Counted from the stretch's first letter, positions 52,161 through 61,443 are shown. The stretch is DNA of 64,000 nucleotides from JAHDNZ01 sp036721855 (GCA_036721855.1 DAIMKF010000001.1:62001-126000), one strand, 5' to 3'. Notes: generated from the letters alone by a model not told the origin. Numbers and translations are program-made.

Positions 52161-53240
52161 ATGGAAAAAATTAAAATTAAACTACAATTTTTTGCTGGAG
52201 AAAAAACAGAACCAGCAACCCCTAAAAAAAGGCGTGATGTACGCAAAAAAGGCCAGGTTTTTAAAAGTCAGGATTTGATCATGGCAGCAACAATTTTGCT
52301 TGCCTTTTCACTTTTACCTACTTTTCTACGATTTATCAGTAATTATGCTTTACGATATGTAACCGATGCTTTATCAATTCAACAAACTTCAGATTTTACA
52401 ATCGAGTTCATCAGTGAACTTATACAAAAAAATATTGGGGTATTGATAGTTTGTGTACTACCATTTATGTTAGCTATAGCTTTAATGGGTTTGAGTATTA
52501 ATCTCCTTCAAACAGGCTTCTTAAATGTACCGGAGCTTATAAGACCAAAGTTTGAGAGAATCAATCCTCTTGAAGGATTTAAACGCCTGTTTTCCAAAAA
52601 GGCACTTGTAAACCTTTTAAAATCTATCTGTAAAGTTTTTATAGTTGGCTATACAATTTATGTCGCTTTGTCGCAAAGTATAGCCAAAGTATCAAGTTTA
52701 AGCCAGGTAAGCCTTCCGGATGGTTTTACACTTATGACTGAACTTATCTCTAACTTAGGTGTTAAAATAGGGCTTTTGCTTCTGGTTCTTGGTATTATAG
52801 ATTATTTTTATCAGTGGTGGGAATTTGAAGTATCAATTCGTATGACCAAACAAGAACTTAAAGATGAATATAAACAACTTGAAGGAGATCCCCAAGTTAA
52901 ATCAAGAATACGTTCTAAACAAAGGCAGCTTGCCTATAGCCGTATGATGCAGGCAATACCTTCTGCCGATGTTGTTATTACCAACCCAACTCATGTAGCT
53001 GTAGCCTTAAAATACGAAGCTAAAAAAGGAGCACCAGAAATTCTGGCCAAAGGCCGAGGGCTCTTAGCTCAAAAGATTAAAGAGTTAGCTAGAGATAATG
53101 AGATACCTATTGTAGAAAGACCGGAATTAGCACGTGCCATATATCAAATGGCTGAAGTTGGTCAATTTATTCCTCCGGAATTGTATAAAGCTGTAGCTGA
53201 AGTTTTAGCTTTTGTATATAGACTAAAACAAAAATCTTAA
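52161..53240 (+). CDS. flhB: Flagellar export switch protein FlhB
   Basis: Export gate component whose self-cleavage switches export from hook to filament proteins. 359 residues: four membrane helices and a cytoplasmic domain with the intact autocleavage motif NPTH (TNPTHVAVALKYE, about residue 275). The N-terminal EKTEPATPKKRRDVRKKGQV is family-typical. Cleavage between Asn and Pro is expected. Confidence 0.97.
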   Translation: MEKIKIKLQFFAGEKTEPATPKKRRDVRKKGQVFKSQDLIMAATILLAFSLLPTFLRFISNYALRYVTDALSIQQTSDFTIEFISELIQKNIGVLIVCVLPFMLAIALMGLSINLLQTGFLNVPELIRPKFERINPLEGFKRLFSKKALVNLLKSICKVFIVGYTIYVALSQSIAKVSSLSQVSLPDGFTLMTELISNLGVKIGLLLLVLGIIDYFYQWWEFEVSIRMTKQELKDEYKQLEGDPQVKSRIRSKQRQLAYSRMMQAIPSADVVITNPTHVAVALKYEAKKGAPEILAKGRGLLAQKIKELARDNEIPIVERPELARAIYQMAEVGQFIPPELYKAVAEVLAFVYRLKQKS

Positions 53241-53253
53241 AGGAGGGTGAGAG

Positions 53254-55332
53254 ATGAACTTAACGGATGAATCTACCAGGCGCCTTAGTAAAGTAAGTGA
53301 TTTTTTAGCTGTAGTAGGGATCTTGTTTATTGTTATGATGCTTATTATACCTCTCTCACCTGTGGTGTTAGATCTATTGTTAGCTGTAAATATTAGCCTT
53401 TCGGTTTTAATTTTGCTACTAACAATGAATGTGAGCCGCTCACTGGATTTTGCCATTTTCCCCAGTCTTCTTTTGATTATGACCCTGTTTCGTTTAGCTC
53501 TCAATGTTTCTTCAACAAGACTGATACTTCTAAATGGCTATGCCGGCCAAATTATTACTGCTTTTGGCAACTTTGTTGTAGGTGGTAATGCGGTAGTAGG
53601 TTTTGTTATATTTATTATTCTGGTTGTAATTCAGTTTATAGTTATAACTAAAGGTGCTGAACGTGTGGCCGAAGTAGCAGCTCGTTTTACTCTTGATGCT
53701 ATGCCAGGCAAGCAAATGAGTATCGATGCCGACTTAAATGCTGGTTTAATCACAGATGAGCAAGCAAGAACCAGAAGACGTGAAATTGAACGTGAAGCTG
53801 ATTTTTATGGCGCTATGGATGGTGCTTCTAAATTTGTCAAAGGCGATGCCATAGCAGGTATTATTATTACTCTTATTAACATCCTTGGTGGTTTAACCAT
53901 CGGTATGGTTCAAAAGGGTTTACCTTTCAACCAGGCTCTTAACAGGTATACTTTGCTTACGGTAGGCGATGGTCTGGTTTCCCAAATACCAGCGCTCTTG
54001 GTCTCTACGGCCATGGGTATTTTAGTTACCAGAGCAGCCTCGGAAAGCAATCTAGGTCATGATCTAACCCAACAACTCTTTTCTCAACCCAAAGTTTTAT
54101 ATATAGCGGCCGGTCTTTTAATAATATTGGGATTTATTCCCGGGCTGCCGACAATGCCATTTGTTTTAATTGCACTGCTACTTGGAGGTATTGGCTATTT
54201 AACAAGCAAGACTGTCGCTAAAAAGTCCTTGGAATATGCTGAAAAAGAGAGTGCCCAAGAATTAAAACAAGCAGAGACGCCCGAAAGAGTCTTAAACCTG
54301 GTACAGTTTGACCCCATCGAACTTGAAATTGGCTATAGCTTAATACCTTATGTAGACCAGGAGCAGGGCGGTGATCTGCTAGATCGCATTACTTTAATCC
54401 GCAAACAAGTGGCTTTAGAACTTGGTGTGGTACTTCCAGTAGTAAGAATTAGAGATAATTTACAACTCCAGCCCAATGAGTATGTGATTAAAATAAAAGG
54501 TGTAGAGGTAGGTAAAGGTGAATTAATGCCTCACCATCATTTAGCTATGGACTCAGGAACAGCAACCAGATCAATTAATGGCATTCCGACTACCGAACCT
54601 GCCTTTGGGCTTCCGGCTCTTTGGATCAGTGAGGTCGATAGAGAAGAAGCAGAAATGGCGGGTTATACAACGGTTGATTCGGCATCTGTTTTGGCGACTC
54701 ATCTGACAGAAGTACTCAGAAGCCATGCTGCCGAGTTTATTGGTAGGCAGGAAGTTAAAAATCTTATTAATAGTGTGAAAGAAAACTCGCCGGCTGTTAT
54801 TGAAGAACTTACACCAGATCCACTATCTTTAGGTGATATTCAAAAGGTTCTCCAAAACCTAGTCAGAGAAGGAATTTCGATTCGTAACCTAATTGAGATC
54901 TTTGAGAAACTGGCAGATTATGCCAGATTAAGCAAAGATACCGATTATTTAACCGAGATGACTCGTCAGGGATTAAGCCGACAAATATCCAAATCTTTAG
55001 TTGATGAAAAAAATCGCCTTCAGGTTATAACTCTATCTCCCGAGATCGAAGAAGCTGTATTCGAAGCTGTGAAAAAAGAGCAAGAAACAGGTAGCTTGGC
55101 TTTGGATCCTAATCTATGGCAGAGTTTATTAAAAGGGTTGGGTGAAGAGATCGAAAATGTAGCCGGAAGGGGCTTTATGCCTATTATTCTTACTTCACCA
55201 CCTATTAGACTGGCTTTTCGCAGGCTAATAGAACATGCTATGCCCCGAGTGGTTGTAATAAGTTACAATGAGATTGATCCTAGTGTACAAGTGCATGGAC
55301 TAGGGATGGTGAGATTTGCTGATGCTAGTTAA
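53254..55332 (+). CDS. flhA: Flagellar export gate protein FlhA
   Basis: Largest export gate subunit, 692 residues. The N-terminal half has about eight membrane helices and the FHIPEP-type stretch with LFRLALNVSSTRLIL and VAEVAARFTLDAMPGKQMSIDADLNAGLI. The cytoplasmic half (from about 330) binds chaperone-substrate complexes and has GYTTVDSASVLATHLTEVLRSHAAE. GGAGGGTGAG precedes the ATG. The stop overlaps flhF. Confidence 0.97.
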   Translation: MNLTDESTRRLSKVSDFLAVVGILFIVMMLIIPLSPVVLDLLLAVNISLSVLILLLTMNVSRSLDFAIFPSLLLIMTLFRLALNVSSTRLILLNGYAGQIITAFGNFVVGGNAVVGFVIFIILVVIQFIVITKGAERVAEVAARFTLDAMPGKQMSIDADLNAGLITDEQARTRRREIEREADFYGAMDGASKFVKGDAIAGIIITLINILGGLTIGMVQKGLPFNQALNRYTLLTVGDGLVSQIPALLVSTAMGILVTRAASESNLGHDLTQQLFSQPKVLYIAAGLLIILGFIPGLPTMPFVLIALLLGGIGYLTSKTVAKKSLEYAEKESAQELKQAETPERVLNLVQFDPIELEIGYSLIPYVDQEQGGDLLDRITLIRKQVALELGVVLPVVRIRDNLQLQPNEYVIKIKGVEVGKGELMPHHHLAMDSGTATRSINGIPTTEPAFGLPALWISEVDREEAEMAGYTTVDSASVLATHLTEVLRSHAAEFIGRQEVKNLINSVKENSPAVIEELTPDPLSLGDIQKVLQNLVREGISIRNLIEIFEKLADYARLSKDTDYLTEMTRQGLSRQISKSLVDEKNRLQVITLSPEIEEAVFEAVKKEQETGSLALDPNLWQSLLKGLGEEIENVAGRGFMPIILTSPPIRLAFRRLIEHAMPRVVVISYNEIDPSVQVHGLGMVRFADAS

Positions 55333-56419
55333 AAAATACCGAGCAGATTCTATGACCGAAGTCTTGGATTTAGTTAAAAAAGAGTTGGGACCGGAGGCTT
55401 TAATTATTGAATCAAAAAAAGTGAGGCAAAAAGGTTTCTTTGGGTTTTTTCAGCCTTTAAAAGTTGAGGTTACCGCAGTGTTAGAAAGTGCTTCAAAGCA
55501 ACTGTATCAACCAAAAGTGCCGGAAATTGACCCTGAAATAATGGCAAGTACGGTTAAAGAAGTTGCCAAACTTAAAGAAATGATTAACGCAATTAAAGCA
55601 GAGTCTGCTTTAAGCACTCTGATTACATCTCCGAAAGAAGTACCGGTAATTGAGCCATTAAATTTAATTAAAAAGCGGCTTTTAGATACGGGCATGAGCC
55701 TTGATGCCGTTGGCTACTTGTTAAAGGAACTCGTTTTAGAGGGCGTAGATTTGTATACAGCCACAGCTGTGGAAAATGCTATTGGAAATGTCTTAAAAAA
55801 ATCTCTTAAAACCAAAGCACCATTAATAGATAAAAAACCCTATCTAATCTTTTTAGTAGGAACTACAGGAGTCGGTAAAACCACTACTATCGCTAAATTA
55901 GCTGCTAAATACCATCTCAGGGATGATCTTAAAGTGGCTTTAATTACCGTCGATACTTATCGTATCGCAGCTGTCGAACAACTAAAGACCTATGCCGAGA
56001 TAATCAACATCCCTGTTGAAGTGGCCTTTAACAAAGATGATTATCTTAAAGCACTTTTGCGTTTTAAAGAGATGGATTTAATAATTGTCGATACTGCAGG
56101 CAGAAGTCAACATAATATGATTCAAATAGGAGAGCTCAGAGATTTTATTGCCGTAAAAAAACCGCAAGAGATTCATCTTGTTATAAGTGCCACAGCCAAA
56201 ATTGAAGATTGTCGTTCCATTATAGCAGCCTTCGTACCTTTGGGTGTAACTCATCTAATCTATACGAAGGTTGATGAAACCATAAAACATGGCACTCTTT
56301 TTGAGATCTTAAAATCAACCCAAATACCGCTTAGCTTTATTACTACCGGTCAAAAGGTTCCTGAAGATTTACAGACAGCTTCGATAGACAAAGTTATCGA
56401 GCTGATCATAGGAGATTAA
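55322..56419 (+). CDS. flhF: Flagellar GTPase FlhF
   Basis: SRP-type GTPase that sets flagellar position and number with FlhG. About 365 residues: an N-terminal basic domain (KKYRADSMTEVLDLVKKELGPEALIIESKKV), an N domain, then a G domain with GTTGVGKTTTIAKLAA (about 178), DTYRIAAVEQLKTYAEI, DTAGRS and TKVDET. ATG 55322 is preferred over an earlier TTG for its ribosome-site spacing. FlhG starts two bases after the stop. Confidence 0.95.
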   Translation: MLVKKYRADSMTEVLDLVKKELGPEALIIESKKVRQKGFFGFFQPLKVEVTAVLESASKQLYQPKVPEIDPEIMASTVKEVAKLKEMINAIKAESALSTLITSPKEVPVIEPLNLIKKRLLDTGMSLDAVGYLLKELVLEGVDLYTATAVENAIGNVLKKSLKTKAPLIDKKPYLIFLVGTTGVGKTTTIAKLAAKYHLRDDLKVALITVDTYRIAAVEQLKTYAEIINIPVEVAFNKDDYLKALLRFKEMDLIIVDTAGRSQHNMIQIGELRDFIAVKKPQEIHLVISATAKIEDCRSIIAAFVPLGVTHLIYTKVDETIKHGTLFEILKSTQIPLSFITTGQKVPEDLQTASIDKVIELIIGD

Positions 56420-56420
56420 T

Positions 56421-57302
56421 ATGCAGGATCAAGCCAGTGGCTTACGCAAGTTAGCCCGGGGGAAAAAATCCAAAGCTAAAACTATTGTTATAACTAGCGG
56501 TAAGGGTGGGGTTGGGAAAAGTTCATTTGCGGTTAACTTTGCCTTATCTTTGGGCAAAAATGGTCAACGGGTTGCGATATTAGATGCCGATCTAGGACTG
56601 GCCAATCTTGATCTTTTAATGGGTATTCCTACTACTTACAATATTATGCATCTTTTAGAAGGACAAAAAAGATTAAGTGAGATTATTCTTCAAGGACCAT
56701 ACGGAGTAAAGCTAATTCCCGGTGGTTCGGGAATTGTGGAACTAGCCAATATAAGTGAACTCAAATTAAAAGGTTTAATTGAGGCTTTTGGTGTATTAGA
56801 TCCTTACCTGGATTATTTTATTATTGATACAGGAGCAGGTATCAATAAGCAGGTGTTAGCCTTTGCTTTGGCTGCAGATGAGGTTTTTACCGTGACTACA
56901 CCGGAGCCTACTTCCCTGGCAGATTCTTATGGAATTATTAAAATATTACAAAAAGGAAATCCTACACTTCCAATTAACATAGTGGTTAACCAGGCTGATA
57001 ACCTAGCCCATGGTGAAAGGATCTATCAACGTCTCAAACTAATCTGTAAGAATTTTGCCGCTAAGGATGTTGGCTTAGTAGGTATTATACCTCGTGATAT
57101 AGCTGTAAGCAAAGCTATTCGTAACCAGATACCTCTTTTAATTTTCCAACCAAAATCTAAGGCAGCTGTGGCTATTAACCAAGCTGCTAGTCGTTACCTG
57201 GAATTTAACGCTTTGGATCTGGCTACAAAGAAAACTAACCAGCCCCCTGAGCGCAAAGGTTTCAGTGGGTTTTTAGAAAGAATGGCTCGTTTGTTAAGAT
57301 GA
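56421..57302 (+). CDS. flhG: Flagellar number regulator FlhG (MinD-like ATPase)
   Basis: MinD/ParA-type ATPase that antagonises FlhF. 293 residues with the deviant Walker A KGGVGKSSFAVNFALSLG (about 27), LDADLGLANLDLLMG, DYFIIDTGAGI and a C-terminal amphipathic tail (FSGFLERMARLLR) that can bind the membrane. The N-terminal QASGLRKLARGKK resembles the DQAxxLR motif that activates FlhF. Confidence 0.95.
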   Translation: MQDQASGLRKLARGKKSKAKTIVITSGKGGVGKSSFAVNFALSLGKNGQRVAILDADLGLANLDLLMGIPTTYNIMHLLEGQKRLSEIILQGPYGVKLIPGGSGIVELANISELKLKGLIEAFGVLDPYLDYFIIDTGAGINKQVLAFALAADEVFTVTTPEPTSLADSYGIIKILQKGNPTLPINIVVNQADNLAHGERIYQRLKLICKNFAAKDVGLVGIIPRDIAVSKAIRNQIPLLIFQPKSKAAVAINQAASRYLEFNALDLATKKTNQPPERKGFSGFLERMARLLR

Positions 57303-57314
57303 GGAGTGTGGTCT

Positions 57315-58070
57315 ATGCTCCCAAGTAATGATCTTTGGACAGAACTAAAAGTCGGCAATCAAAAAGCCCGAGAACAGTTAATTGAAGATAATATAGCTTT
57401 AGTTCAGGAGATGGCAAGGGCTATAGCCAAGAATTTGCCACAGCATGTGGAGGTAGAGGAACTGGAGAGCCTAGGCTTTTTAGGCCTTTTAGATGCGGTT
57501 GATAAATTTGAGCCCGAAAGAGGTGTCCCTTTCGAAGCCTATGGCAGACAGCGTATTAAAGGTGCAATTCTGGATGGCCTAAGAAAAGAAGACTGGTTAA
57601 GCTCCACCGCAAGAAGAAAGACTAAAAGAATTGCTGAGGTCTACGATTTTTTAGAACGAGAATTAATGCGTCCGGCTACCGACGAAGAAGTAGCTTTAGA
57701 GTTAGATATCTCAGTTACAGAGTTTCGCAAGACTATCCAGGAAATAAATAAAGAACTGGTTCCACTGGAAGCACCAATAACCACAGATAGTGAAGGTCAT
57801 ACTCAGACATTTATTGACATTATCCCTTCAAAAGAGGATATAGGTAGTGCTTTAGAGAAAAAACATATCAAAGAGTTGCTGGTAGAAGCTATTGAAAAAC
57901 TACCTGAAAAAGAACGATTGGTAGTTGCTTTATATTATTATGAAGGACTCAATTTGACTGAAATTGGTGAAGTCTTAGATCTTTCTACCTCACGTATTTC
58001 ACAACTACATGCCAAAGCAATTCTAAGACTGAGAGGTCGTCTAGGGCGTAGAAAAGACGAACTGTTTTAA
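57315..58070 (+). CDS. sigD: Flagellar sigma factor SigD (FliA/sigma-28)
   Basis: Alternative sigma factor for late flagellar and chemotaxis genes. About 251 residues: region 2 (VEVEELESLGFLGLLDAVDKFEPERGVPFEAYGRQRIKGAILDGLRKEDW), region 3 (RPATDEEVALELDISVTEFRK) and region 4 (EKERLVVALYYYEGLNLTEIGEVLDLSTSRISQLHAKAILRLR) are all typical of sigma-28. ATG 57315 follows GAGGAG by eight bases. Transcribed with the export genes whose targets it later activates. Confidence 0.95.
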   Translation: MLPSNDLWTELKVGNQKAREQLIEDNIALVQEMARAIAKNLPQHVEVEELESLGFLGLLDAVDKFEPERGVPFEAYGRQRIKGAILDGLRKEDWLSSTARRKTKRIAEVYDFLERELMRPATDEEVALELDISVTEFRKTIQEINKELVPLEAPITTDSEGHTQTFIDIIPSKEDIGSALEKKHIKELLVEAIEKLPEKERLVVALYYYEGLNLTEIGEVLDLSTSRISQLHAKAILRLRGRLGRRKDELF

Positions 58071-58098
58071 TAATGTCAGGTTTAAGGGAGGAAGTAGT

Positions 58099-58410
58099 AT
58101 GTCAATCAAACCAGTTGATATGCAGATACTCCTACCTCGCTCTCAAGAAATCCAAAGAGGAGAAACGATTAAAGACAGTAAGTCAAATAGCAACAATCAA
58201 TTTGTCCTAATTGAGAATGAGAAGGAAACCGTAAAAAAGACCAAACAGATCAATGAAACTAATAAAAGTGAAGAAGTCAAGATCAGTGAAGAAGGGAAGA
58301 AAAGCCGGGACCAGAATCCAAGTGGATTTGCTTCTTCTAAGAAGAAGCAAGAAGAAGACTGTGACTTTACTCCCAGCACCTTAGGGAAAAATATAGATAT
58401 TAAAATCTAG
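58099..58410 (+). CDS. Conserved hypothetical protein of flagellar loci
   Basis: A 103-residue, highly polar, probably disordered protein. Only the start (KPVDMQILLPRSQEIQRGE) looks conserved; similar openings are found on small proteins after sigD in other Clostridia. No membrane segment or domain. GGGAGG precedes the ATG. Part of the flagellar operon by spacing. Function unknown. Confidence 0.7.
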   Translation: MSIKPVDMQILLPRSQEIQRGETIKDSKSNSNNQFVLIENEKETVKKTKQINETNKSEEVKISEEGKKSRDQNPSGFASSKKKQEEDCDFTPSTLGKNIDIKI

Positions 58411-58421
58411 AAAGCAGGTGG

Positions 58422-58850
58422 GTGTGGGTGCCATACATCCTTTTGGGGATAGGCATATTTGTTGTTGGCTTGTCTATAATCTTACCGGAACACTCTGGTG
58501 AACCGGAAGCTTTCAACAACCGCTCCAAAAAAGATATAGATGAGAAGTTAGATGTTTTAATAGATGAATTTAATGAAAGTTTCCATTTGGCAGGCAATGA
58601 ATTAGATTTACGAATTGCTAAACTGGCCAAACTGCAAGAGTCAGTTGATCAATCAATATTATACTGGCAAAAAGCAATTCAAAAAGCGCAAACCCTTGAT
58701 GAAAAAAAACATCTACCCCCAAAACATAAAGACGTTTTAGCGTTGAATAAAAATGGTCTTAATATTACTGAAATTGCTCAAAGACTCAATATTGGCAAAG
58801 GCGAAGTCGAAATGATTCTGGCACTGTATGGGGCAGGTGAACTGGAATGA
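58422..58850 (+). CDS. DUF6115-like membrane-anchored protein with HTH-like end
   Basis: A 142-residue protein with an N-terminal membrane helix (PYILLGIGIFVVGLSIIL), a coiled region (about 40-90) and a C-terminal segment NGLNITEIAQRLNIGKGEVEMILALY that looks like a helix-turn-helix. This layout matches the small proteins often called DUF6115 beside sigD in Clostridia. Start GTG 58422. It overlaps the next gene (ATGA). Function unknown. Confidence 0.65.
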   Translation: MWVPYILLGIGIFVVGLSIILPEHSGEPEAFNNRSKKDIDEKLDVLIDEFNESFHLAGNELDLRIAKLAKLQESVDQSILYWQKAIQKAQTLDEKKHLPPKHKDVLALNKNGLNITEIAQRLNIGKGEVEMILALYGAGELE

Positions 58851-59308
58851 GATCACAAAAAGATTTTTTCCTAGGTTTAGGGCTAGGACTTATTTTTGCG
58901 GCTATGGTCTGGATCGTGTTTTCTTTAGGACCAGTCGATGATGCTAAGATTATTACCAAAGCCAAGGAATTGGGCATGATCTTTCCCAAAGATTTAGGTG
59001 AACCACAATCGGTCTTGGCAAGTATAGATGAGGGTACTTCATTACCCCAAGAGGAAGTAACTAAGACAGAGGATAACATACCCAATAAAACTCCTAAACT
59101 TGTAAACTATACTATTAAACCTGGTTCTAGTGCCAAAATAGTCGCAACTGAGCTAAAAGAAGCGGGAATTATAGCCGATGCTAATCTTTTTGTTGAGGAA
59201 CTGACCAAAATGCAATTAACTGCTAAGATCAAAGCTAAAAATTATAGGTTTGATCTCACATATGGTCCTGTAGATATGTATTTGGTTATTAAGGAAATTA
59301 CAAAATAA
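58847..59308 (+). CDS. YceG/MltG N-terminal-like membrane protein
   Basis: A 153-residue protein with one N-terminal membrane helix (FFLGLGLGLIFAAMVWIVFSL) and a C-terminal segment YTIKPGSSAKIVATELKEAGIIADANLFVEELTKMQLTAKIKAKNYRFD that resembles the small LysM-like domain at the start of MltG (YceG) transglycosylases. The catalytic transglycosylase domain is absent. Such short forms occur at the end of flagellar operons in some Clostridia. A role in cell-wall contact is inferred only. Confidence 0.7.
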   Translation: MRSQKDFFLGLGLGLIFAAMVWIVFSLGPVDDAKIITKAKELGMIFPKDLGEPQSVLASIDEGTSLPQEEVTKTEDNIPNKTPKLVNYTIKPGSSAKIVATELKEAGIIADANLFVEELTKMQLTAKIKAKNYRFDLTYGPVDMYLVIKEITK

Positions 59309-59324
59309 AATTGTCATTTAGAGT

Positions 59325-59363
59325 AATGCAGCATAATTAAAACTTGGTATGCTGCATTTTTCC
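59325..59363 (+). terminator. Terminator of the flagellar operon
   Basis: AATGCAGCATA (59325-59335) pairs with TATGCTGCATT (59348-59358), followed by TTTCC. It ends the roughly 25-kb flagellar operon. Confidence 0.9.
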
Positions 59364-59580
59364 TTTTATCAACCTAGTTTTACGAAACAATTAATATATA
59401 GAATTAACTTTTTTACCCAGCACGAATTTTTTGATTTGTCCAATCCAATTGAAGTTTACTTAATCTCTCTTACGGTAGAGGGATGGTAAAAAGGCAGTTT
59501 GATTATTGTTGAATTCGAACTGGCAACGCAGGTAAAAGACAATCACTTTTATGGAGTATACTGGCAGAAAGGGAAAAATG

Positions 59581-59604
59581 GTAATTGCAAGATTTATTGC
59601 TACT
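59581..59604 (+). repeat. Degenerate extra copy of the IS30 terminal repeat
   Basis: GTAATTGCAAGATTTATTGC plus TACT matches the first 24 bases of the left end of the IS (59680 onward) at 19 of 24 positions by hand alignment. It is in the same orientation, about 100 bases outside it. It may be the relic of an older end or a related element. Confidence 0.45.
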
Positions 59605-59661
59605 AATAAGTTTTACAGTTTAGGGAGGTATTTCCAGCAAGGTATTTATCAGGTATTTATC

Positions 59662-59679
59662 AGCAAAGACTGGAAAGGG
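59662..59679 (+). repeat. Left flanking direct repeat of the IS element
   Basis: Contains GCAAAGACTGGAAAG, identical to the right copy at 61375-61389, and abuts the left terminal inverted repeat exactly. Over 18 bases the copies differ at two positions. Confidence 0.75.
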
Positions 59680-59702
59680 TTAATTGCAAAGGTAATTGCT
59701 AC
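59680..59702 (+). repeat. Left terminal inverted repeat of the IS30-like element
   Basis: Begins TTAATTGCAAAGG and ends GCTAC; the reverse complement of 61351-61373 with one mismatch. Confidence 0.85.
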
Positions 59703-59941
59703 TTTTCAGGATTTATTTCTACCTTTGACGAGCTTGACAACAAAATATAAGCAAAAAGCAGTCTTCATGTAGCTTTTTGGGACAGAATTTGTCATAATAA
59801 GAGTAGTAATTAGGCACTTTCTGCCTATTTTTGGCAACACCAACCTAGAGGTCGAAATAAACGTTTTTTTCGCAAATGTTATTTCTACCCCCTCTAGTCG
59901 GTATGGTAGCCATCCTTAATAGGTAACCCTGCCTGGCTAAC

Positions 59942-61257
59942 TTATTTCTTTAGCAGAGTTGGAAGTAGTATGATTTCATTGCTTGGGATGATTTCTACTG
60001 CCAACTTTTCTAGGATATCCGTTCCATATAGAAAGCTGAAGACTGATGTTGGAGATCGGTCGTTCAGCTTTTTTCTTTTGTACGAGTTAATGTGACTCAT
60101 CATAAGATTTATATCGTCCTGAGTAAATGAATCCATGCTTTTTCCTTTGGGAATGATTCTACGTATCAATCCATGATTGTTTTCTAATGCACCTTTTTGA
60201 AACGGAGATGATGGATCACAATAGAATAATCTAGTCCTCTGATTTTGCTGGGTATCGAATTCGAGTTTTAGTGGATCAGAAAACTCACTACCATTATCGG
60301 TTAGAATAAGGGGGAAAAGCTTTTGAAAGACTTGTTTTCCCAACTTTTCGCATTAATAATACTAATAACGCTCTGTGCAGTATTTGCTTCTCTCAAGAAA
60401 GCGAGCATAAACTCAATTTCTACAAAATGTAGCGTTAATAAAACTGCTCCACCATCGAGTTTTCCTTCAACAGTGTCTATTTGAACAATTGGTGTGTCTG
60501 GATTTTCTTCCATAAATTTATTGAAATCCTCATAGGTGCGATTTACTCTACACTTCTTGTCTATTTTATAGTTGTTTTGGGTTTTCTTGCGAGGACGGAA
60601 TTTGACTTTACGGGGGAGATCGATATTTCTAGCTGAAAAATGATTTTAATCCACGTAGTTATAAATGGATCTCTCAGAACACATAAGAATGTCTTCATTA
60701 GTTGTAAAGATGTGATGAATAGATTGTCCTTTTAGGATAAGTGGACTAATTATTTTATAAAGGTACTTAATGGCGTTTTCGGTGCAATTGATGCCACTTC
60801 TTGATTCAGAACGTACTAACTCATATTCTTTTTGAGCATGAGATGCCTGGTAGAAGCATTTTTCTAACGAGCACTTGCTTAATTGAATGCAGCCATTGCA
60901 TACATAGGGTGGCTTGTCCAAAAGCTGGCAAGTTTCTTTTACAAAATCTTTGCAAACCTTAGTACACATTTTGCAATACTTGCAGCTTCTATGGGTGCAT
61001 GATTCTGACTCGCAGATATAAGATCTTTGGCAAGCAAATCGGTGCCGGCAATTATTAAACGCTCTTCCATAGTAGCCAGTTTGTCTAAAAATAATATGGT
61101 TTTTAATTTCTTTAGGTATTGCGGTACAATGCTTACCGATCTCTTTAGCTATTGCTTTAAATGAATAGCGTTCTTTTAGCATTTCTTCGATGGTTTGCCT
61201 TTCCTTCAGAGAAAGATGATTGAACTGAGACCTCCTGCCTATATAGGTAGGATTTAC
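59942..61257 (-). pseudogene. IS30-family transposase with stop and frameshift
   Basis: Reading from about 61257 (no ATG, GTG or TTG found at the very start): NHLSLKERQTIEEMLKERYSFKAIAKEIGKH is the IS30 helix-turn-helix. A Cys-rich insert follows (CKYCKMCTKVC, CNGCIQLSKC), as in Clostridia IS30 relatives. A TAA at 60646 breaks the frame between YNYVD and NHFSARNIDL. The DDE core follows with Asp in QIDTVEG. A frameshift and small deletion near 60310-60343 precede TDNGSEFS (second Asp). The final Glu lies in GALENNH. All three catalytic acids survive, but the gene cannot make a full protein. Confidence 0.9.
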
Positions 61258-61350
61258 CTACAAATAGCTTTGAGTAAAGTATAGCATTTGAACAACTAAA
61301 TGCTACCCCTTCAATTTGCATGAGTTATTTCTACTCATATTCCTAGAGAG

Positions 61351-61373
61351 GTAGCAATTACTTTTGCAATTAA
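61351..61373 (-). repeat. Right terminal inverted repeat of the IS30-like element
   Basis: Begins GTAGCAATTAC and ends AATTAA at 61373; the reverse complement of the left end with one mismatch. Confidence 0.85.
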
Positions 61374-61391
61374 GGCAAAGACTGGAAAGAG
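61374..61391 (+). repeat. Right flanking direct repeat of the IS element
   Basis: GGCAAAGACTGGAAAGAG, the partner of 59662-59679. It abuts the right terminal repeat exactly, as a target-site duplication should. Confidence 0.75.
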
Positions 61392-61407
61392 AAAGACTTA
61401 GAAACTC

Positions 61408-61436
61408 TTGTTAAAGAGATGGCAATATGATATACT
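61408..61436 (+). promoter_or_regulatory. Sigma-A promoter for rpsB-tsf
   Basis: TTGTTA (61408-61413), a 17-base spacer and TATACT (61431-61436). It starts 16 bases after the IS target repeat, so the insertion leaves it intact. Confidence 0.8.
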
Positions 61437-61443
61437 ACTAAAC

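Larger units (their letters stand above)
59364..59679. other. Gene-free stretch with short repeats before the IS element
   Basis: No supported gene. It holds a degenerate copy of the IS terminal repeat (59581-59604) and three tandem copies of AGGTATTT plus a few bases (59626, 59640 and 59651). The left flanking direct repeat of the IS lies at 59662-59679. Confidence 0.55.
59680..61373. mobile_element. IS30-family insertion sequence, inactive
   Basis: A 1694-base element bounded by 23-base terminal inverted repeats (59680-59702 and 61351-61373) that differ at one base; each outer end is TTAATTGCAAA. Direct repeats of about 18 bases abut both ends. Inside, on the reverse strand, lies one broken transposase gene. 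A hairpin near 59850-59895 (GAAATAAC/GTTATTTC) lies downstream of it and may stop its transcription. The element sits 34 bases before the -35 box of the rpsB promoter. Confidence 0.88.

Noticed and set aside
59551..59772. 73-residue frame at the left IS border
   Set aside because: Runs through the tandem repeats, the direct repeat and the IS end; no conserved pattern.
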